Shown: one piece after another, positions 8,592 to 17,532 of the stretch
Layout of the letters: each line of letters begins with the position of its first letter
How positions within the stretch are numbered: the stretch's first letter is position 1
NCBI RefSeq assembly: GCF_051954455.1
Contig: NZ_JBQCHS010000014.1
Location: forward strand, 1 to 64,000
DNA: 64,000 nucleotides
Direction of reading: 5' to 3'
DNA from: Pseudolysinimonas sp051954455
GTDB lineage: Bacteria; Actinomycetota; Actinomycetes; Actinomycetales; Microbacteriaceae
Program-made: the position numbers and the translations under genes
Notes under the pieces: generated by a model
The model's input: only the letters and a program-made list of their open reading frames with translations
Told to the model about the DNA's origin: nothing
Databases searched by the model: none

Positions 8592-8630
8592 GGGTCTCGC
8601 CGCACCGCCGGAGCCGGCGACTCGACCCGC
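8592..8630. repeat. Dispersed palindromic repeat, copy c (degenerate)
   Basis: GGGTCTCGCCGCACCG - CCGGAG - CCGGCGACTCGACCCGC. The outer arms GGGTCTCG and CTCGACCC are kept while the stem has drifted. It begins 5 nt past the pnp stop codon. Confidence 0.6.
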
Positions 8631-8635
8631 GCGGA

Positions 8636-10930
8636 TCAGCCCTCGGCGGGCTCCAGCGGACCCTCGCTGTGCGCGGCGGAGCCGTCGGTGTCGGCGGACT
8701 CGGCCTCGTCGATCACCGGGGCGAGCGAGAGCTTGCCGCGGTCGTCGATCTTGGTGATCTCCACCTGGATCTTCTGGCCGACGCCGAGGACGTCCTCGAC
8801 GTTCTCGACCCGCTTGCCCCCGGCGAGCTTGCGCACCTCGGAGATGTGCAGCAGGCCGTCCTTGCCCGGGAGCAGGGAGACGAACGCCCCGAACGTCGCC
8901 AGCTTCACGACCGTGCCGAGGTAGCGCTCGCCCACCTCGGGCTGCAACGGGTTGCCGATCGCGAGCACCTGGGCGCGCGCGGCCTCGGCCGACGGCCCGT
9001 CGACGGCGCCGATGTAGACGGTGCCGTCCTCCTCGATGGAGATGTCGGCGGCGGTCTCGTCCTGGATCGCGTTGATCGTCTTGCCCTTGGGGCCGATCAG
9101 CTCGCCGATCTTGTCGACCGGGATGTTGACCGAGATCACGCGCGGCGCGGTCGGGGCCATCTCGTCCGGGCCGTCGATCGCCTGGTTGATGACCGCCAGG
9201 ATCGCGGTGCGCGCCTCCTTGGCCTGCTTCAGCGCGCCGTCGAGCACGCTCGAGGGCAGACCGGCCAGCTTCGTGTCGAGCTGGATCGCGGTGACGAACT
9301 CCGACGTGCCGGCGACCTTGAAGTCCATGTCGCCGAGCGCGTCCTCCGCGCCGAGGATGTCGGTGAGGGCCGCGTAGCGCGTCTCACCGTCGACCTCGTC
9401 CGAGATCAGGCCCATCGCGATGCCGGCGACCGGCGCCTTGAGCGGCACACCGGCGTTGAGCAGCGACAGCGTCGACGCGCAGACCGAGCCCATCGAGGTG
9501 GAGCCGTTCGAGCCGAGGGCCTCGGAGACCTGACGGATCGCGTAAGGGAACTCCTCGCGCGGCGGCAGCACCGGCACGAGCGCGCGCTCGGCGAGGAAGC
9601 CGTGCCCGATCTCGCGACGCTTCGGCGACCCGACGCGACCGGTCTCACCGGTCGAGTAGGGCGGGAAGTTGTAGTGGTGCATGTAGCGCTTCTTGGTGAC
9701 CGGGCTCAGCGAGTCGATCTGCTGCTCCATCTTGAGCATGTTCAGCGTGGTGACGCCCAGGATCTGGGTCTCGCCGCGCTGGAAGATCGCCGATCCGTGC
9801 ACGCGCGGGATGACCTGGACCTCGGCGTCGAGCGCGCGGATGTCGGTCAGGCCGCGGCCGTCGATGCGGACGCCTTCGGTGAGGACGCGAGTGCGCATCA
9901 CGATCTTCGACACCGACTTGTAGGCGGCGCTCACCTGGCCGACGACCTCGGGCGAGAGCGAGCCGGCGTCGACGCGCTCCTGGATCGTCGCCTTGACGCG
10001 CTCCTTGAGCGCGTCGTCGGCGTTCTGGCGCTCGAGCTTGTCGGCGATCCGGTAGACGTCCTTGAGCTCGTCATAGGCGAGCTCGGCGACCGCGTTGTAG
10101 GCCTCGTCGGTGTACGGCGGGAACAGCGGGAACTGCTGGATCTCCTTCGCCGACTGGGCGGCGAGCTGCTCCTGGGCCTTGGCGAGCTGGGCGAGGAACG
10201 GCTTCGCCGCCTCGAGACCCTGGGCCACGACGGCCTCGTCGGGCTTGACGGCGCCGGAGCGGATGAGCTCCCAGCTGCCCTCGGTCGCCTCCGCCTCGAC
10301 CATCATGATCGCCACGTCCTCGTTCCCGTCCTTGTCGGTGACGAGGCGGCCGGCGACGGTGAGGTCGAACACGGCCTCGGCGAGCTGGCTGGCCTTCGGG
10401 AACGCGATCCACTGGTCGCCCGCGCCGTTGCCCGGCATGAGCGCCAGGCGCACGCCCGCGACCGGGCCGTAGAACGGCAGGCCGGAGATCTGGGTCGACG
10501 CGCTCGCGGCGTTGATGGCGAGGGCGTCGTAGAACTCGTCGGGCGCGATCGAGAGGACCGTGATGACGATCTGGACCTCGTTGCGCAGTCCCTCGACGAA
10601 GGTCGGGCGCAGCGGCCGGTCGATGAGGCGGCAGACCAGGATCGCCTCCGTCGAGGGGCGACCCTCGCGACGGAAGAACGAGCCGGGGATCTTGCCGGCG
10701 GCGTACGACCGCTCCTCGACGTCCACCGTCAGCGGGAAGAAGTCGAATCCGTCGCGCGGGTGCTTGCCCGCGCTGGTGGCGCTGAGGATCATCGTGTCCT
10801 CGTCGAGGTACGCGGCGACCGCGCCCTGCGCCTGCTGCGCGAGCCGGCCGGTCTCGAACCGGACGGTGCGCTTGCCGAACTTGCCGTTGTCGAGAACGGC
10901 CTCGGCGAACTTGATCTCGGGACCCTCCAT
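8636..10930 (-). CDS. pnp: Polyribonucleotide nucleotidyltransferase (PNPase)
   Basis: 3'-5' phosphorolytic exoribonuclease of mRNA decay, 764 aa. Two RNase PH domains flank a helical linker; the second carries FQRGETQILGV and GSNGSTSMGSVCA. A KH domain (about 598-660, with IGPKGK) and an S1 domain (about 668-738, GTVVKLATFGAFVSLLPGKDGLLHIS split across it) follow, then an acidic tail. ATG at 10930 has GGAG 10 nt upstream. Normally rpsO directly precedes pnp; here rpsO lies about 10 kb away, and pnp has its own leader with a 22 bp palindrome. Confidence 0.97.
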   Translation of the reverse strand: MEGPEIKFAEAVLDNGKFGKRTVRFETGRLAQQAQGAVAAYLDEDTMILSATSAGKHPRDGFDFFPLTVDVEERSYAAGKIPGSFFRREGRPSTEAILVCRLIDRPLRPTFVEGLRNEVQIVITVLSIAPDEFYDALAINAASASTQISGLPFYGPVAGVRLALMPGNGAGDQWIAFPKASQLAEAVFDLTVAGRLVTDKDGNEDVAIMMVEAEATEGSWELIRSGAVKPDEAVVAQGLEAAKPFLAQLAKAQEQLAAQSAKEIQQFPLFPPYTDEAYNAVAELAYDELKDVYRIADKLERQNADDALKERVKATIQERVDAGSLSPEVVGQVSAAYKSVSKIVMRTRVLTEGVRIDGRGLTDIRALDAEVQVIPRVHGSAIFQRGETQILGVTTLNMLKMEQQIDSLSPVTKKRYMHHYNFPPYSTGETGRVGSPKRREIGHGFLAERALVPVLPPREEFPYAIRQVSEALGSNGSTSMGSVCASTLSLLNAGVPLKAPVAGIAMGLISDEVDGETRYAALTDILGAEDALGDMDFKVAGTSEFVTAIQLDTKLAGLPSSVLDGALKQAKEARTAILAVINQAIDGPDEMAPTAPRVISVNIPVDKIGELIGPKGKTINAIQDETAADISIEEDGTVYIGAVDGPSAEAARAQVLAIGNPLQPEVGERYLGTVVKLATFGAFVSLLPGKDGLLHISEVRKLAGGKRVENVEDVLGVGQKIQVEITKIDDRGKLSLAPVIDEAESADTDGSAAHSEGPLEPAEG

Positions 10931-10983
10931 AAAGGGTTCACTCCAATTGTGCTCTGGGAGCAGGAGCGGGCAGGAAGGGCCGC

Positions 10984-11005
10984 GCCCCGCGCAGCTGCGC
11001 GGGGC
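10984..11005 (-). promoter_or_regulatory. Perfect 22-bp palindrome in pnp leader
   Basis: GCCCCGCGCAGCTGCGCGGGGC reads the same on both strands (described here as GCCCCGCGC - AGCT - GCGCGGGGC). It lies 54-75 nt before the pnp ATG and would fold to a 9 bp RNA stem. In E. coli the pnp leader is a structured site of autocontrol; a similar role here is an inference. Confidence 0.55.
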
Positions 11006-11189
11006 AAACCGGGCTGCTCTGGCCAACAGTAGAAATGATCCGAATCGCGCTGCAGAACTGAGGGATTCGGCGCATCACCACCGGTGACCAGCTTCGTGCC
11101 GGCCTGCTCCGGGTGTGCGACCGCCTGTCGACGGTCGATTCAGTCTATCCGGAGTTCCCGTCGGGTGGCGAGGAGCGCTGCGGGGCGTG

Positions 11190-12391
11190 TCAGCACGAGG
11201 AGGCCGGCAGGGCGCCGGCCTGCACCTCGCGGAACCAGCTCGCCACCTGGCCGCCGGCCGCGAGCGCGACCACGCCATGACCGTCCTCCGGCAGCCGCAG
11301 GTAGCGCACGTGCTCCCCCGCCGCGCACAGGCGACCGACGAACGCGGTGGTGACGGCGGGGTCCACCAGCTCGTCCTCAGCCCCTGGGCCACGAGGATCG
11401 GCACCCCGATCGGCACCCCGCCCGGGGTGTTCTCGGCGAGGAGCGACGCCCACGGCTCGGTGGAGCCCGGGTCCGCCGTCGTGTACCCGCCGACGAGCGG
11501 CCGCGCGATGCTGTGGATCGCGCCGACCTGGCTGAGGAGGCAGAGGCGCGTCATCGACGGCGTGGCCGCGATCCCCTCCGCGGTGAGGATCCCGTCGAGC
11601 GGCACGTCGTACGCGGCCGCATAGGCGCTGTAGGCGTAGGAGCCGATCGCCACGCCCGACAGATCGTCGAGATGGTCCCGCAGGAGTGCGGCGAGATCGC
11701 TCGCCGGCGCGGCGACCGCGAGCGCGCGGAGCCGGAGCTCCGGGGCGTAGGCGCGCTGCTCCTGCGCCGCGAAGAGAGCCGCCTGGCCGCCCTGCGAATG
11801 CCCCCAGAGCAGCAGGTCGGTTCCCGCCTCCGACCCGATGAGATTCCGCGCCGCGCGCGCCGCGTCGAGCACGCTGCGACCCTCCGCCCGCCCGATCAGA
11901 TAGCTCGACGGGTTCGCGACGCCGAGGCCCGGGTAGTCGGCCGCCGCGACGACGTCGCCGGCGGCGAGGAACCCGTGCAGGCCCGGGATGAGCGATGTCC
12001 CCCCGATCGTGCGGGACGGCGCGCACACCGGAGCGACCCCGGTCGTCGGATGCGCCCACGACACGATCGCCCGGCCGCTCGGCGGCGACGGCGCCGTCGG
12101 CATCACGACGATCCCGCTCACGACGATGTCGCGGTCGTCCTGGTCGGTCGAGTGGTAGAGGATGCGCCAGGCCCGGCTCCCGGCGGGCGGCCCGACGAGC
12201 GCCTGCGAGCGGACGATCTCCCCCGGCCGGCCGGGAGCGACGGAGCCGACGTCGTAGAACGCCGCGGAGTCCCCATCCTGCTGCCAGCGCCCCGCGATCC
12301 CGCGCACGGCGTCGATCGGGGCGCAGCCGGCGAGGAGCGCGCCGAGAGCGCCGAGAGCGAACAGCGCCAGGGCGATCCGGCGGGCGGACAT
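11190..12391 (-). pseudogene. Secretory lipase-like lipoprotein, frameshifted
   Basis: Alpha/beta hydrolase of the secreted lipase (LIP) type. The signal peptide ends in the lipobox LLAGC (C23), so it would be membrane-anchored outside the cell. The nucleophile motif GHSQGG places Ser at 199. After GVPILVAQG (about residue 337) the frame breaks at a CCCC run (11381-11384); the expected continuation AEDELVDPAVTTAFVGRL up to the histidine motif EDGHGVV is read in the next frame and stops at 11190. One missing base explains everything. Unrepaired translation runs on to 11075 in nonsense. Either a recent mutation or a sequencing error. Confidence 0.8.
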
Positions 12392-12414
12392 GGCCGGAGC
12401 CTAGCCTGGAGGGC

Positions 12415-12801
12415 ATGGCGACTGTGGAGCTGACCGAGGACACCTTCGAGAGCACCGTGCTGGGCGACGGCATCGTGCTCGTCGACTTCTGGGCCGACTG
12501 GTGCGGCCCGTGCAAGGCGTTCGCCCCGATCTACGACGGCGCCTCGGAGGACAACGCCGACATCGTGTTCGGCAAGGTCGACACCGAGGCCCAGCCGAAT
12601 CTGGCGGGCGCGCTCGGCATCCAGGCGATCCCGACCCTCATGATCTTCCGCGACGGCATCGGCGTGTTCGCCCAGGCCGGCGCGCTGCCGAAGCCCGCTC
12701 TCGACGACGTGATCGCGCAGGCGCGCGCTCTCGACATGAACGCGATCCGCGAGGAGATCGCGCAGCAGCAGGCCGCGCAGGACGACACCCCGGCCGAGTA
12801 G
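12415..12801 (+). CDS. Thioredoxin
   Basis: 128 aa cytosolic disulfide reductase. The active site WCGPC is at residues 26-30 (FWADWCGPCKAF), and the cis-proline motif AIPTLMIF is present. A 20-residue glutamine/alanine-rich tail follows the fold. ATG at 12415 has TAGCCT (12402-12407) 7 nt upstream, within which GGAGGG could also serve as ribosome site. It is divergent from the lipase gene with only 23 nt between the starts. Confidence 0.95.
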   Translation: MATVELTEDTFESTVLGDGIVLVDFWADWCGPCKAFAPIYDGASEDNADIVFGKVDTEAQPNLAGALGIQAIPTLMIFRDGIGVFAQAGALPKPALDDVIAQARALDMNAIREEIAQQQAAQDDTPAE

Positions 12802-12807
12802 CCGGGG

Positions 12808-13242
12808 TCAGGTCAGCTTCGAGCGGACCTCGCCCATCAGCAGCTGCACGCGCAGCTGCCCCCGCTTGCGCACGATCTCGACCGGGATCCGGGCCGCGCC
12901 GAACGCGTCATCGAGGCGCCGCAGGTTCTCGTCGACGACCGACTCGAGGCCGCGCGGCACCATCCCTACCGGGCCGCTCACCCGGCGCCCCGTGAACAGG
13001 CGCACCACGATGGGCGCGTCGTCGCGGTCCTGCGCCTGGGTCCGCGGCGAGATGGCGGTCTCGATCTGGTCGCCGGCCTGGTCGAGCACGGTCTGCAGCT
13101 CGTCCTGGCACGCGTCGCTGCCCGCGAGGGTCAGGCGGATGCGCTTGTTGCGCGCCAGCAGGCCGTACGCGTAGTCGTTCAGCTTGCCGGCGCCGCGGTC
13201 GTTGCGCTCGAGCTCGGCGTCGGTGTCGTATCCGATGCTCAT
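12808..13242 (-). CDS. Conserved hypothetical protein
   Basis: 144 aa soluble protein without signal peptide or membrane helix. Features are a basic stretch LLARNKRIRLTLAGSDAC near residues 28-45 and the segment VGMVPRGLESVVDENLRRLDD (split in reading) near 93-112. I do not recognise a family. Its ATG shares one base with the stop of the reductase gene (TGATG), so translation is coupled and the two proteins are probably made in step. Confidence 0.75.
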   Translation of the reverse strand: MSIGYDTDAELERNDRGAGKLNDYAYGLLARNKRIRLTLAGSDACQDELQTVLDQAGDQIETAISPRTQAQDRDDAPIVVRLFTGRRVSGPVGMVPRGLESVVDENLRRLDDAFGAARIPVEIVRKRGQLRVQLLMGEVRSKLT

Positions 13243-14219
13243 CAGAATCCCTCCGCGTTCCGCGGCGCGTACGGCTCGGCGAGGCGCCGTAGCTGCTCGT
13301 CGCTCAGCTCCAGGTCGACGGCGGCGATCGCATCGTCGAGCTGGCCGGGCTTCGTCGCCCCGACGATCGGAGCCGTGACGGCCGGCTGGTGCAGCACCCA
13401 CGCGTAGGCGACCTGGGCGCGGGTGACGCCGCGCTCCTCCGCGATCTCGCCCACGGCCTCCACGATCCGGCGATCGCTCTCGACCTGCTGCCGGTAGAGG
13501 CGTGCGCTCACCTGATCGGTCTGCGAACGATCCGTCTCCTCGCCCCATGGCCGCGCGAGCCGGCCGCGCGCGATCGGGCTCCACGGGATGACGCCGACGC
13601 CCTGGTCGACGCAATAAGGGTGCATCTCGCGCTCCTCCTCGCGGTAGAGCAACGAGTACTGGTCCTGCATCGAGACGAAGCGCGTCCAGCCGTTCAGGTC
13701 GGCGACGTGCTGCGCCTGCGCGAACTGCCACGTCCACATCGACGAGGCGCCGATGTAGCGGGCCTTGCCGGCGCGCACGACGTCGTGGAGCGCCTCCATC
13801 GTCTCCTCGATCGGCACCTCCGGATCCCAGCGGTGGATCTGGTAGAGGTCGACGTAGTCGGTGCCGAGCCGGCGCAGGCTGTCGTCGATCGCGGTGAGGA
13901 TCGCGGCGCGGCTGAGGCCGCCGCCCTTCGGCCCGTCGAACATGCGCCCGTGCACCTTGGTGGCGAGGACGTACTCGTCGCGCTTCGCGATCTCGCCCAT
14001 GAGGATCCGGAGGAACTCCTCGCTGGACCCCAGCGAGTAGACGTTCGCGGTGTCGAAGGTGGTGATCCCCGCTTCCCACGCTCTCCGATAGAACGGCCGC
14101 GACTCGTCGAGCCCCAGCGTCCACGCGTGACCGCCGCGCGACGAGTCGCCGTAGCTCATGCAGCCGAGGATGATGCGGGAGACCAGCAGCCCGCTGCCGC
14201 CGAGTCGGAGTTGCTCCAT
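13242..14219 (-). CDS. Aldo/keto reductase
   Basis: 325 aa, close to the YajO/Gfo-type bacterial AKRs that accept aldehydes and sugars. The catalytic tetrad is intact: D56, Y61 (DTANVYSLG), K88 (VLATKVHG) and H129 (YQIHRWD). ATG at 14219 has TAGAGT (14226-14231) 6 nt upstream, so it is probably leaderless. It leads a two-gene operon with the 144 aa protein. Confidence 0.93.
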   Translation of the reverse strand: MEQLRLGGSGLLVSRIILGCMSYGDSSRGGHAWTLGLDESRPFYRRAWEAGITTFDTANVYSLGSSEEFLRILMGEIAKRDEYVLATKVHGRMFDGPKGGGLSRAAILTAIDDSLRRLGTDYVDLYQIHRWDPEVPIEETMEALHDVVRAGKARYIGASSMWTWQFAQAQHVADLNGWTRFVSMQDQYSLLYREEEREMHPYCVDQGVGVIPWSPIARGRLARPWGEETDRSQTDQVSARLYRQQVESDRRIVEAVGEIAEERGVTRAQVAYAWVLHQPAVTAPIVGATKPGQLDDAIAAVDLELSDEQLRRLAEPYAPRNAEGF

Positions 14220-14251
14220 GCTCCGACTCTAGGACGCACTCCGACGGTGGT

Positions 14252-14989
14252 TCAGCGCAGGTGCTCCGCGAGGAACGCGGTCGCGCGTCGCCAGGCGTCG
14301 TCGGCATCGGCCGCGTTGTAGGAGTGCGGGTTGGTGTCGTTGAAGAACGCGTGACCGGAGTCGGGGTACACGTGGTCGGGGAAGTCGACGCCGGCGTCGG
14401 CGAACGCGCGCTCCACGCCCGGCAGGGCCTCGATGAGCCGTTCGTCGTGCTGACCGTAGAGCGCGAGCACGGGGGCCTGGATGCGGGCGATGTCCTCCGC
14501 GGACGGAGCGCTGCCGTAGAACGGGACGGCCGCGCGCACGCGCGGGTCGGCCGCCGCCAGTGCGAACGAGTAGGTGCCGCCGAAGCAGAACCCGAGCACG
14601 CCGATGCGTCCGTCGACGCCGGGCTCGGTCTCGAGGGCGTCGACCACCTTGACGAGCTTCGCCACCGCGCCCGCGGCGAACTCCGGGTCGCCCATGGCCG
14701 AGAACAGCCCGCGCAGGACCGGCTGAACAGCGTTCCGGCGCTCCTCGTCGGGGTCGTTGCGGGCCTCCATCAGCTCCTGCCCGTTGGCCGAGCCGATGAT
14801 GTCGCCGAGCAGTTCCGGCGCGAGCACGACGTAGCCCTCCCCCGCGAACCGGTCGGCGACGGCCGTGATGTGCGGCACGAGCCCCCAGATCTCCTCGATC
14901 AGGATGAGGCCGCCCTTCGGCGGCGCGACGGGCTCGGCGCGGTACGCGGCCACGCCCTCGATGTCGACCATGGTTCCCATGAGCCGCAC
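14252..14989 (-). CDS. Dienelactone hydrolase family protein
   Basis: Alpha/beta hydrolase of about 245 aa. The triad of dienelactone hydrolase is present: Cys135 in GFCFGG, Asp182 in YGQHDE and His213 in DSGHAFF; E32/E33 in LIEEIWGL matches the conserved glutamate. The natural substrate need not be dienelactone. Start is uncertain: GTG at 14989 has GGAG 4 nt upstream, while an ATG at 14980 is a good alternative. Confidence 0.9.
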   Translation of the reverse strand: MRLMGTMVDIEGVAAYRAEPVAPPKGGLILIEEIWGLVPHITAVADRFAGEGYVVLAPELLGDIIGSANGQELMEARNDPDEERRNAVQPVLRGLFSAMGDPEFAAGAVAKLVKVVDALETEPGVDGRIGVLGFCFGGTYSFALAAADPRVRAAVPFYGSAPSAEDIARIQAPVLALYGQHDERLIEALPGVERAFADAGVDFPDHVYPDSGHAFFNDTNPHSYNAADADDAWRRATAFLAEHLR

Positions 14990-15038
14990 GCTACTCCGCC
15001 GGATCCGAGCGATCGCCGGGTGGCGGAGGCCGACCGGG

Positions 15039-15443
15039 CTACGCCTGCGAGATCCGCACGTGGTTGCCCGACGGATCGCGGAAGGCGCAGTCGCGCGGGC
15101 CCCACGGCTGGTCGGACGGCTCCTGCATGACCTCGGCCCCGGTCGCGGCGACGCGCTCGAAGGTCGCGTCGAGATCGTCGGTGCGGAACACGATCGGGCC
15201 GGGCAGCATCCCCTTCACGAGCAGCTCCTCGACGGCGTCGCCGTCGTCCTGCGAGCGGCCTGCGTGCGGGTCGCTCAGGACGAGGGCGAAGCCCGGCTGC
15301 TCCGGGCTGCCGAGGCCGAGCCACCGGTGGTCGCCCGAGGCCACGTCGCTGACGACGTCGAGCCCGAGGCCGTCGCGGTAGAAGGGAAGGGCCTCGTCGA
15401 CGTCGCGGACGGTGACGTTGACGTACTGGACTGCGATCCTCAT
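15039..15443 (-). CDS. VOC family protein (glyoxalase/bleomycin-resistance fold)
   Basis: 134 aa with the two beta-alpha-beta-beta-beta halves of the vicinal oxygen chelate fold: VQYVNVTVRDVDEALPFYRD at 5-24 and the FRDPSGNHVRISQ end. Typical metal positions are partly kept. ATG at 15443 has TAGCCT (15450-15455) 6 nt upstream. It lies 9 nt after an AraC-type regulator on the same strand, a common AraC-VOC pairing. Confidence 0.88.
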   Translation of the reverse strand: MRIAVQYVNVTVRDVDEALPFYRDGLGLDVVSDVASGDHRWLGLGSPEQPGFALVLSDPHAGRSQDDGDAVEELLVKGMLPGPIVFRTDDLDATFERVAATGAEVMQEPSDQPWGPRDCAFRDPSGNHVRISQA

Positions 15444-15452
15444 CCGGTCAGG

Positions 15453-15896
15453 CTACGAGCGCGCGAGCGCAGATCCTTCTCCGATCCTGCTGGACGCGCC
15501 GACGTAGGGCGGGCGGCCGAGGATCCGCGCGAAGCACTCCGGCATCGCCTCGATGGCCGCGTGCTCCCGGGCCCGGTACGCGCTCGGCGACTCGCCCACG
15601 ATCCGCGTGAACGTGGAGCTGAACGAGCCGAGCGAGGTCGCCCCGACGGCCATGCAGGCGTCGGTGACGCTCATCCCGCCGCGGAGCAGCGCCATCGACC
15701 GCTCGATCCGCCGGGTCATGAGGTAGCCGTAGGGCGTCTCGCCGTAGGCGGCGCGGAACTGCCGGGAGAAGTGCGCGGGCGACATGTACGCCGCCGCCGC
15801 CATCGCCGCGACGTCGAGCGGGCGGGCGTACTCGCGATCCATCAGGTCGCGCGCCCGTCGAAGGCCCGTGAGCTGGGCCAGCCGGTCCGGGGTCAT
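15453..15896 (-). CDS. AraC family transcriptional regulator (DNA-binding domain only)
   Basis: 147 aa. The double helix-turn-helix of AraC proteins fills residues 10-110: ARPLDVAAMAAAAYMSPAHF and the second motif SVTDACMAVGATSLGSFSST. The usual signature end (FTRIVGESPSAYR) is present. There is no separate ligand domain; a 40-residue tail follows. ATG at 15896 has TACCCT (15903-15908) 6 nt upstream. It probably controls the VOC gene behind it. Confidence 0.9.
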   Translation of the reverse strand: MTPDRLAQLTGLRRARDLMDREYARPLDVAAMAAAAYMSPAHFSRQFRAAYGETPYGYLMTRRIERSMALLRGGMSVTDACMAVGATSLGSFSSTFTRIVGESPSAYRAREHAAIEAMPECFARILGRPPYVGASSRIGEGSALARS

Positions 15897-15916
15897 GCCC
15901 CGAGGGTAGCGATCCC

Positions 15917-17137
15917 TCAGACCCGCTCGGCGGCGTCGACGGCGAGCGTCTCTTGCGCGGCCGTCACCGCGTGGCCCCTCCGCACGATGTACCCGGTGAG
16001 GAAGGCGGCGAGGCCGAGGACCGTGAGGATCGCGCCTCCCACCGGGATGAGCGCCGACTCCCCCGTCGAGAGCGCCACCGCGCCGACGATCGGCGCGACG
16101 GCGATCCCGACGTAGAGCGCCGTGCTGAACCACGAGATCGCGACGGACGCGGTGCGCGGATCGACCGCGAGCAGGCGGTGCTGGATCGGGATGACCGACG
16201 CGAACGCGGAGACGCCCCAGACGACGAACGCGACCGCGAGCCCGACGACGCTGTGGCCGACGACCGCGATGGCGGCCAGCGCGACGATCTCGAGGGCCAT
16301 GAACGCGGTGCCGACGCGGCGACTGCCGAAGCGGTCGGTGAGCGGTCCGCTGACGGTGTTGCCGACGATCCCGAACACGCCGTAGATCAGCAGCAGCACC
16401 GCGAGCACGACGCCGGTCTGCCCCGTGACGGCCGAGCTGAAGATGAAGACGAGGTTGAAGCCGGCGGCGACGAGCAGCGTGGTCGCGAGCGGGAGCAGGA
16501 TCCGGCCGTCGCGGAGGATCGCGAATCGGCGGGTGAGCGTGATCGGCTCACCGAGCGGGACCCGGCGCACCACGAGCGCCAGGGCAGCACCGATGACGAG
16601 GGTGAGCGCGGCGACCCCGAGCATGGGGACCCGCCAGGTGCTGACCGAGGCGATGGCCGTGCCGAGCGGTGCGCCGACCGCGCTCGCTGCCGTGAACCCG
16701 ATGCCCACGACCGCGATCGCCTGACCGCGGCGCGCGGGCGGTGTGATGGAGGCTCCCGCTGCGGTCGCGGTGGGGACGACGGCCGCGCCGCCGAGGGAGG
16801 CGATGACCCGCCCGGCGGTGAAGACCGCGAAGTCGGGGGCGAGCGCCGCGACCACGACGCCGACGGCGAAGGCCGCGAGACCCGCCGTCATGAGGACGGT
16901 GCGGGACAGCCGGGGCAGCAGGACGGCGACGGCGGGCGCGAGCACCGCGACGAGGATCGAGTACACGGTGATCGTGTAACCGACGTCCGTGGCGGGCACG
17001 CGCAGGTCGCGCGCGATCTGCGGGAGCACGCCGGCGATGATGAAGCTGTTGGTCCCGATGAGGAACAGCGCGAAGGCGAGCACCATCCAGCGGACGGCGA
17101 GGCCGGCACGCGAGTACGATGGTTCGATGGACGTCAT
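15917..17137 (-). CDS. MFS transporter, drug efflux type
   Basis: 406 aa with twelve predicted membrane helices; the N-half has the AraJ/Cmx-like pattern NSFIIAGVLPQIARDLRV near residues 27-44 and the loop GPLTDRFGSRRVG between helices 8 and 9. Likely a proton-driven exporter of a small toxic compound. ATG at 17137 has TACAGT (17145-17150) 7 nt upstream, and an operator palindrome covers the -35 region. It is divergent from an ArsR gene that should repress it. Confidence 0.9.
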   Translation of the reverse strand: MTSIEPSYSRAGLAVRWMVLAFALFLIGTNSFIIAGVLPQIARDLRVPATDVGYTITVYSILVAVLAPAVAVLLPRLSRTVLMTAGLAAFAVGVVVAALAPDFAVFTAGRVIASLGGAAVVPTATAAGASITPPARRGQAIAVVGIGFTAASAVGAPLGTAIASVSTWRVPMLGVAALTLVIGAALALVVRRVPLGEPITLTRRFAILRDGRILLPLATTLLVAAGFNLVFIFSSAVTGQTGVVLAVLLLIYGVFGIVGNTVSGPLTDRFGSRRVGTAFMALEIVALAAIAVVGHSVVGLAVAFVVWGVSAFASVIPIQHRLLAVDPRTASVAISWFSTALYVGIAVAPIVGAVALSTGESALIPVGGAILTVLGLAAFLTGYIVRRGHAVTAAQETLAVDAAERV

Positions 17138-17153
17138 ACCGTCCACTGTAGCG

Positions 17154-17181
17154 CAATGGTTCGATGCATATCGAACCATTG
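17154..17181. promoter_or_regulatory. ArsR operator palindrome
   Basis: CAATGGTTCGAT - GCAT - ATCGAACCATTG, perfect 12 bp arms. It lies between the divergent MFS and ArsR genes, over the MFS -35 region and just before the ArsR ribosome site. A second half-site ATGGTTCGAT is found at 17119-17128, inside the first codons of the MFS gene. Confidence 0.82.
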
Positions 17182-17196
17182 GGGAGGGAGTCCGGC

Positions 17197-17532
17197 GTGG
17201 CCGACGCGGTCCATCACGGTGCCCTGCCCGAGCCCCCCGCCGCGGAGGACATGGTGCTCACCGACGTCCTCGGCGCGATGGCCGACCCCAACCGGCTCTC
17301 GATGCTCCAGCGCCTCGTCGACGGCGACTGGCACTCATGCGCCGTCGAGAGCTGGGGGCTCGATCTTCAGAAGTCGACGGTCTCGCACCACCTGCGCACG
17401 CTGCGCGAGGCCGGGCTCGTCGAGTACCGGATGCGCGGTCGCGGCAAGGACGCACGACTGCGCCGCGATGTCGTCGACTCGCGCTTCCCCGGTCTGCTCG
17501 CCGGGGTCCTCGGCGAGCAGACGAACGCCTAG
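17197..17532 (+). CDS. ArsR family transcriptional regulator
   Basis: 111 aa winged-helix repressor. The recognition region LDLQKSTVSHHLRTLREAGL (about 58-77) is classic ArsR/SmtB. C50 in WHSCAVES and few other metal ligands suggest it senses a compound exported by the MFS rather than arsenic. GTG at 17197 is chosen because GGGGAGGGAG ends 6 nt upstream; an in-frame ATG at 17164 would place the operator inside the coding region. Its stop overlaps the convergent DUF1801 gene. Confidence 0.9.
   Translation: MADAVHHGALPEPPAAEDMVLTDVLGAMADPNRLSMLQRLVDGDWHSCAVESWGLDLQKSTVSHHLRTLREAGLVEYRMRGRGKDARLRRDVVDSRFPGLLAGVLGEQTNA

Larger units (their letters stand above)
8257..8635. other. 379-nt intergenic region
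   Basis: Lies between the end of pnp and the start of the aldo/keto reductase gene, both on the minus strand. It holds the reductase promoter region with the 8321-8338 direct repeat, a strong hairpin at 8548-8574 that probably ends pnp transcription, and a worn copy of the dispersed repeat at 8592-8630. Between 8345 and 8530 I see no gene or clear structure. Confidence 0.6.

Noticed and set aside
8669..11032. 787-codon open frame on the plus strand opposite pnp
   Set aside because: Antisense shadow of pnp; composition is typical of such frames and no motif is present.
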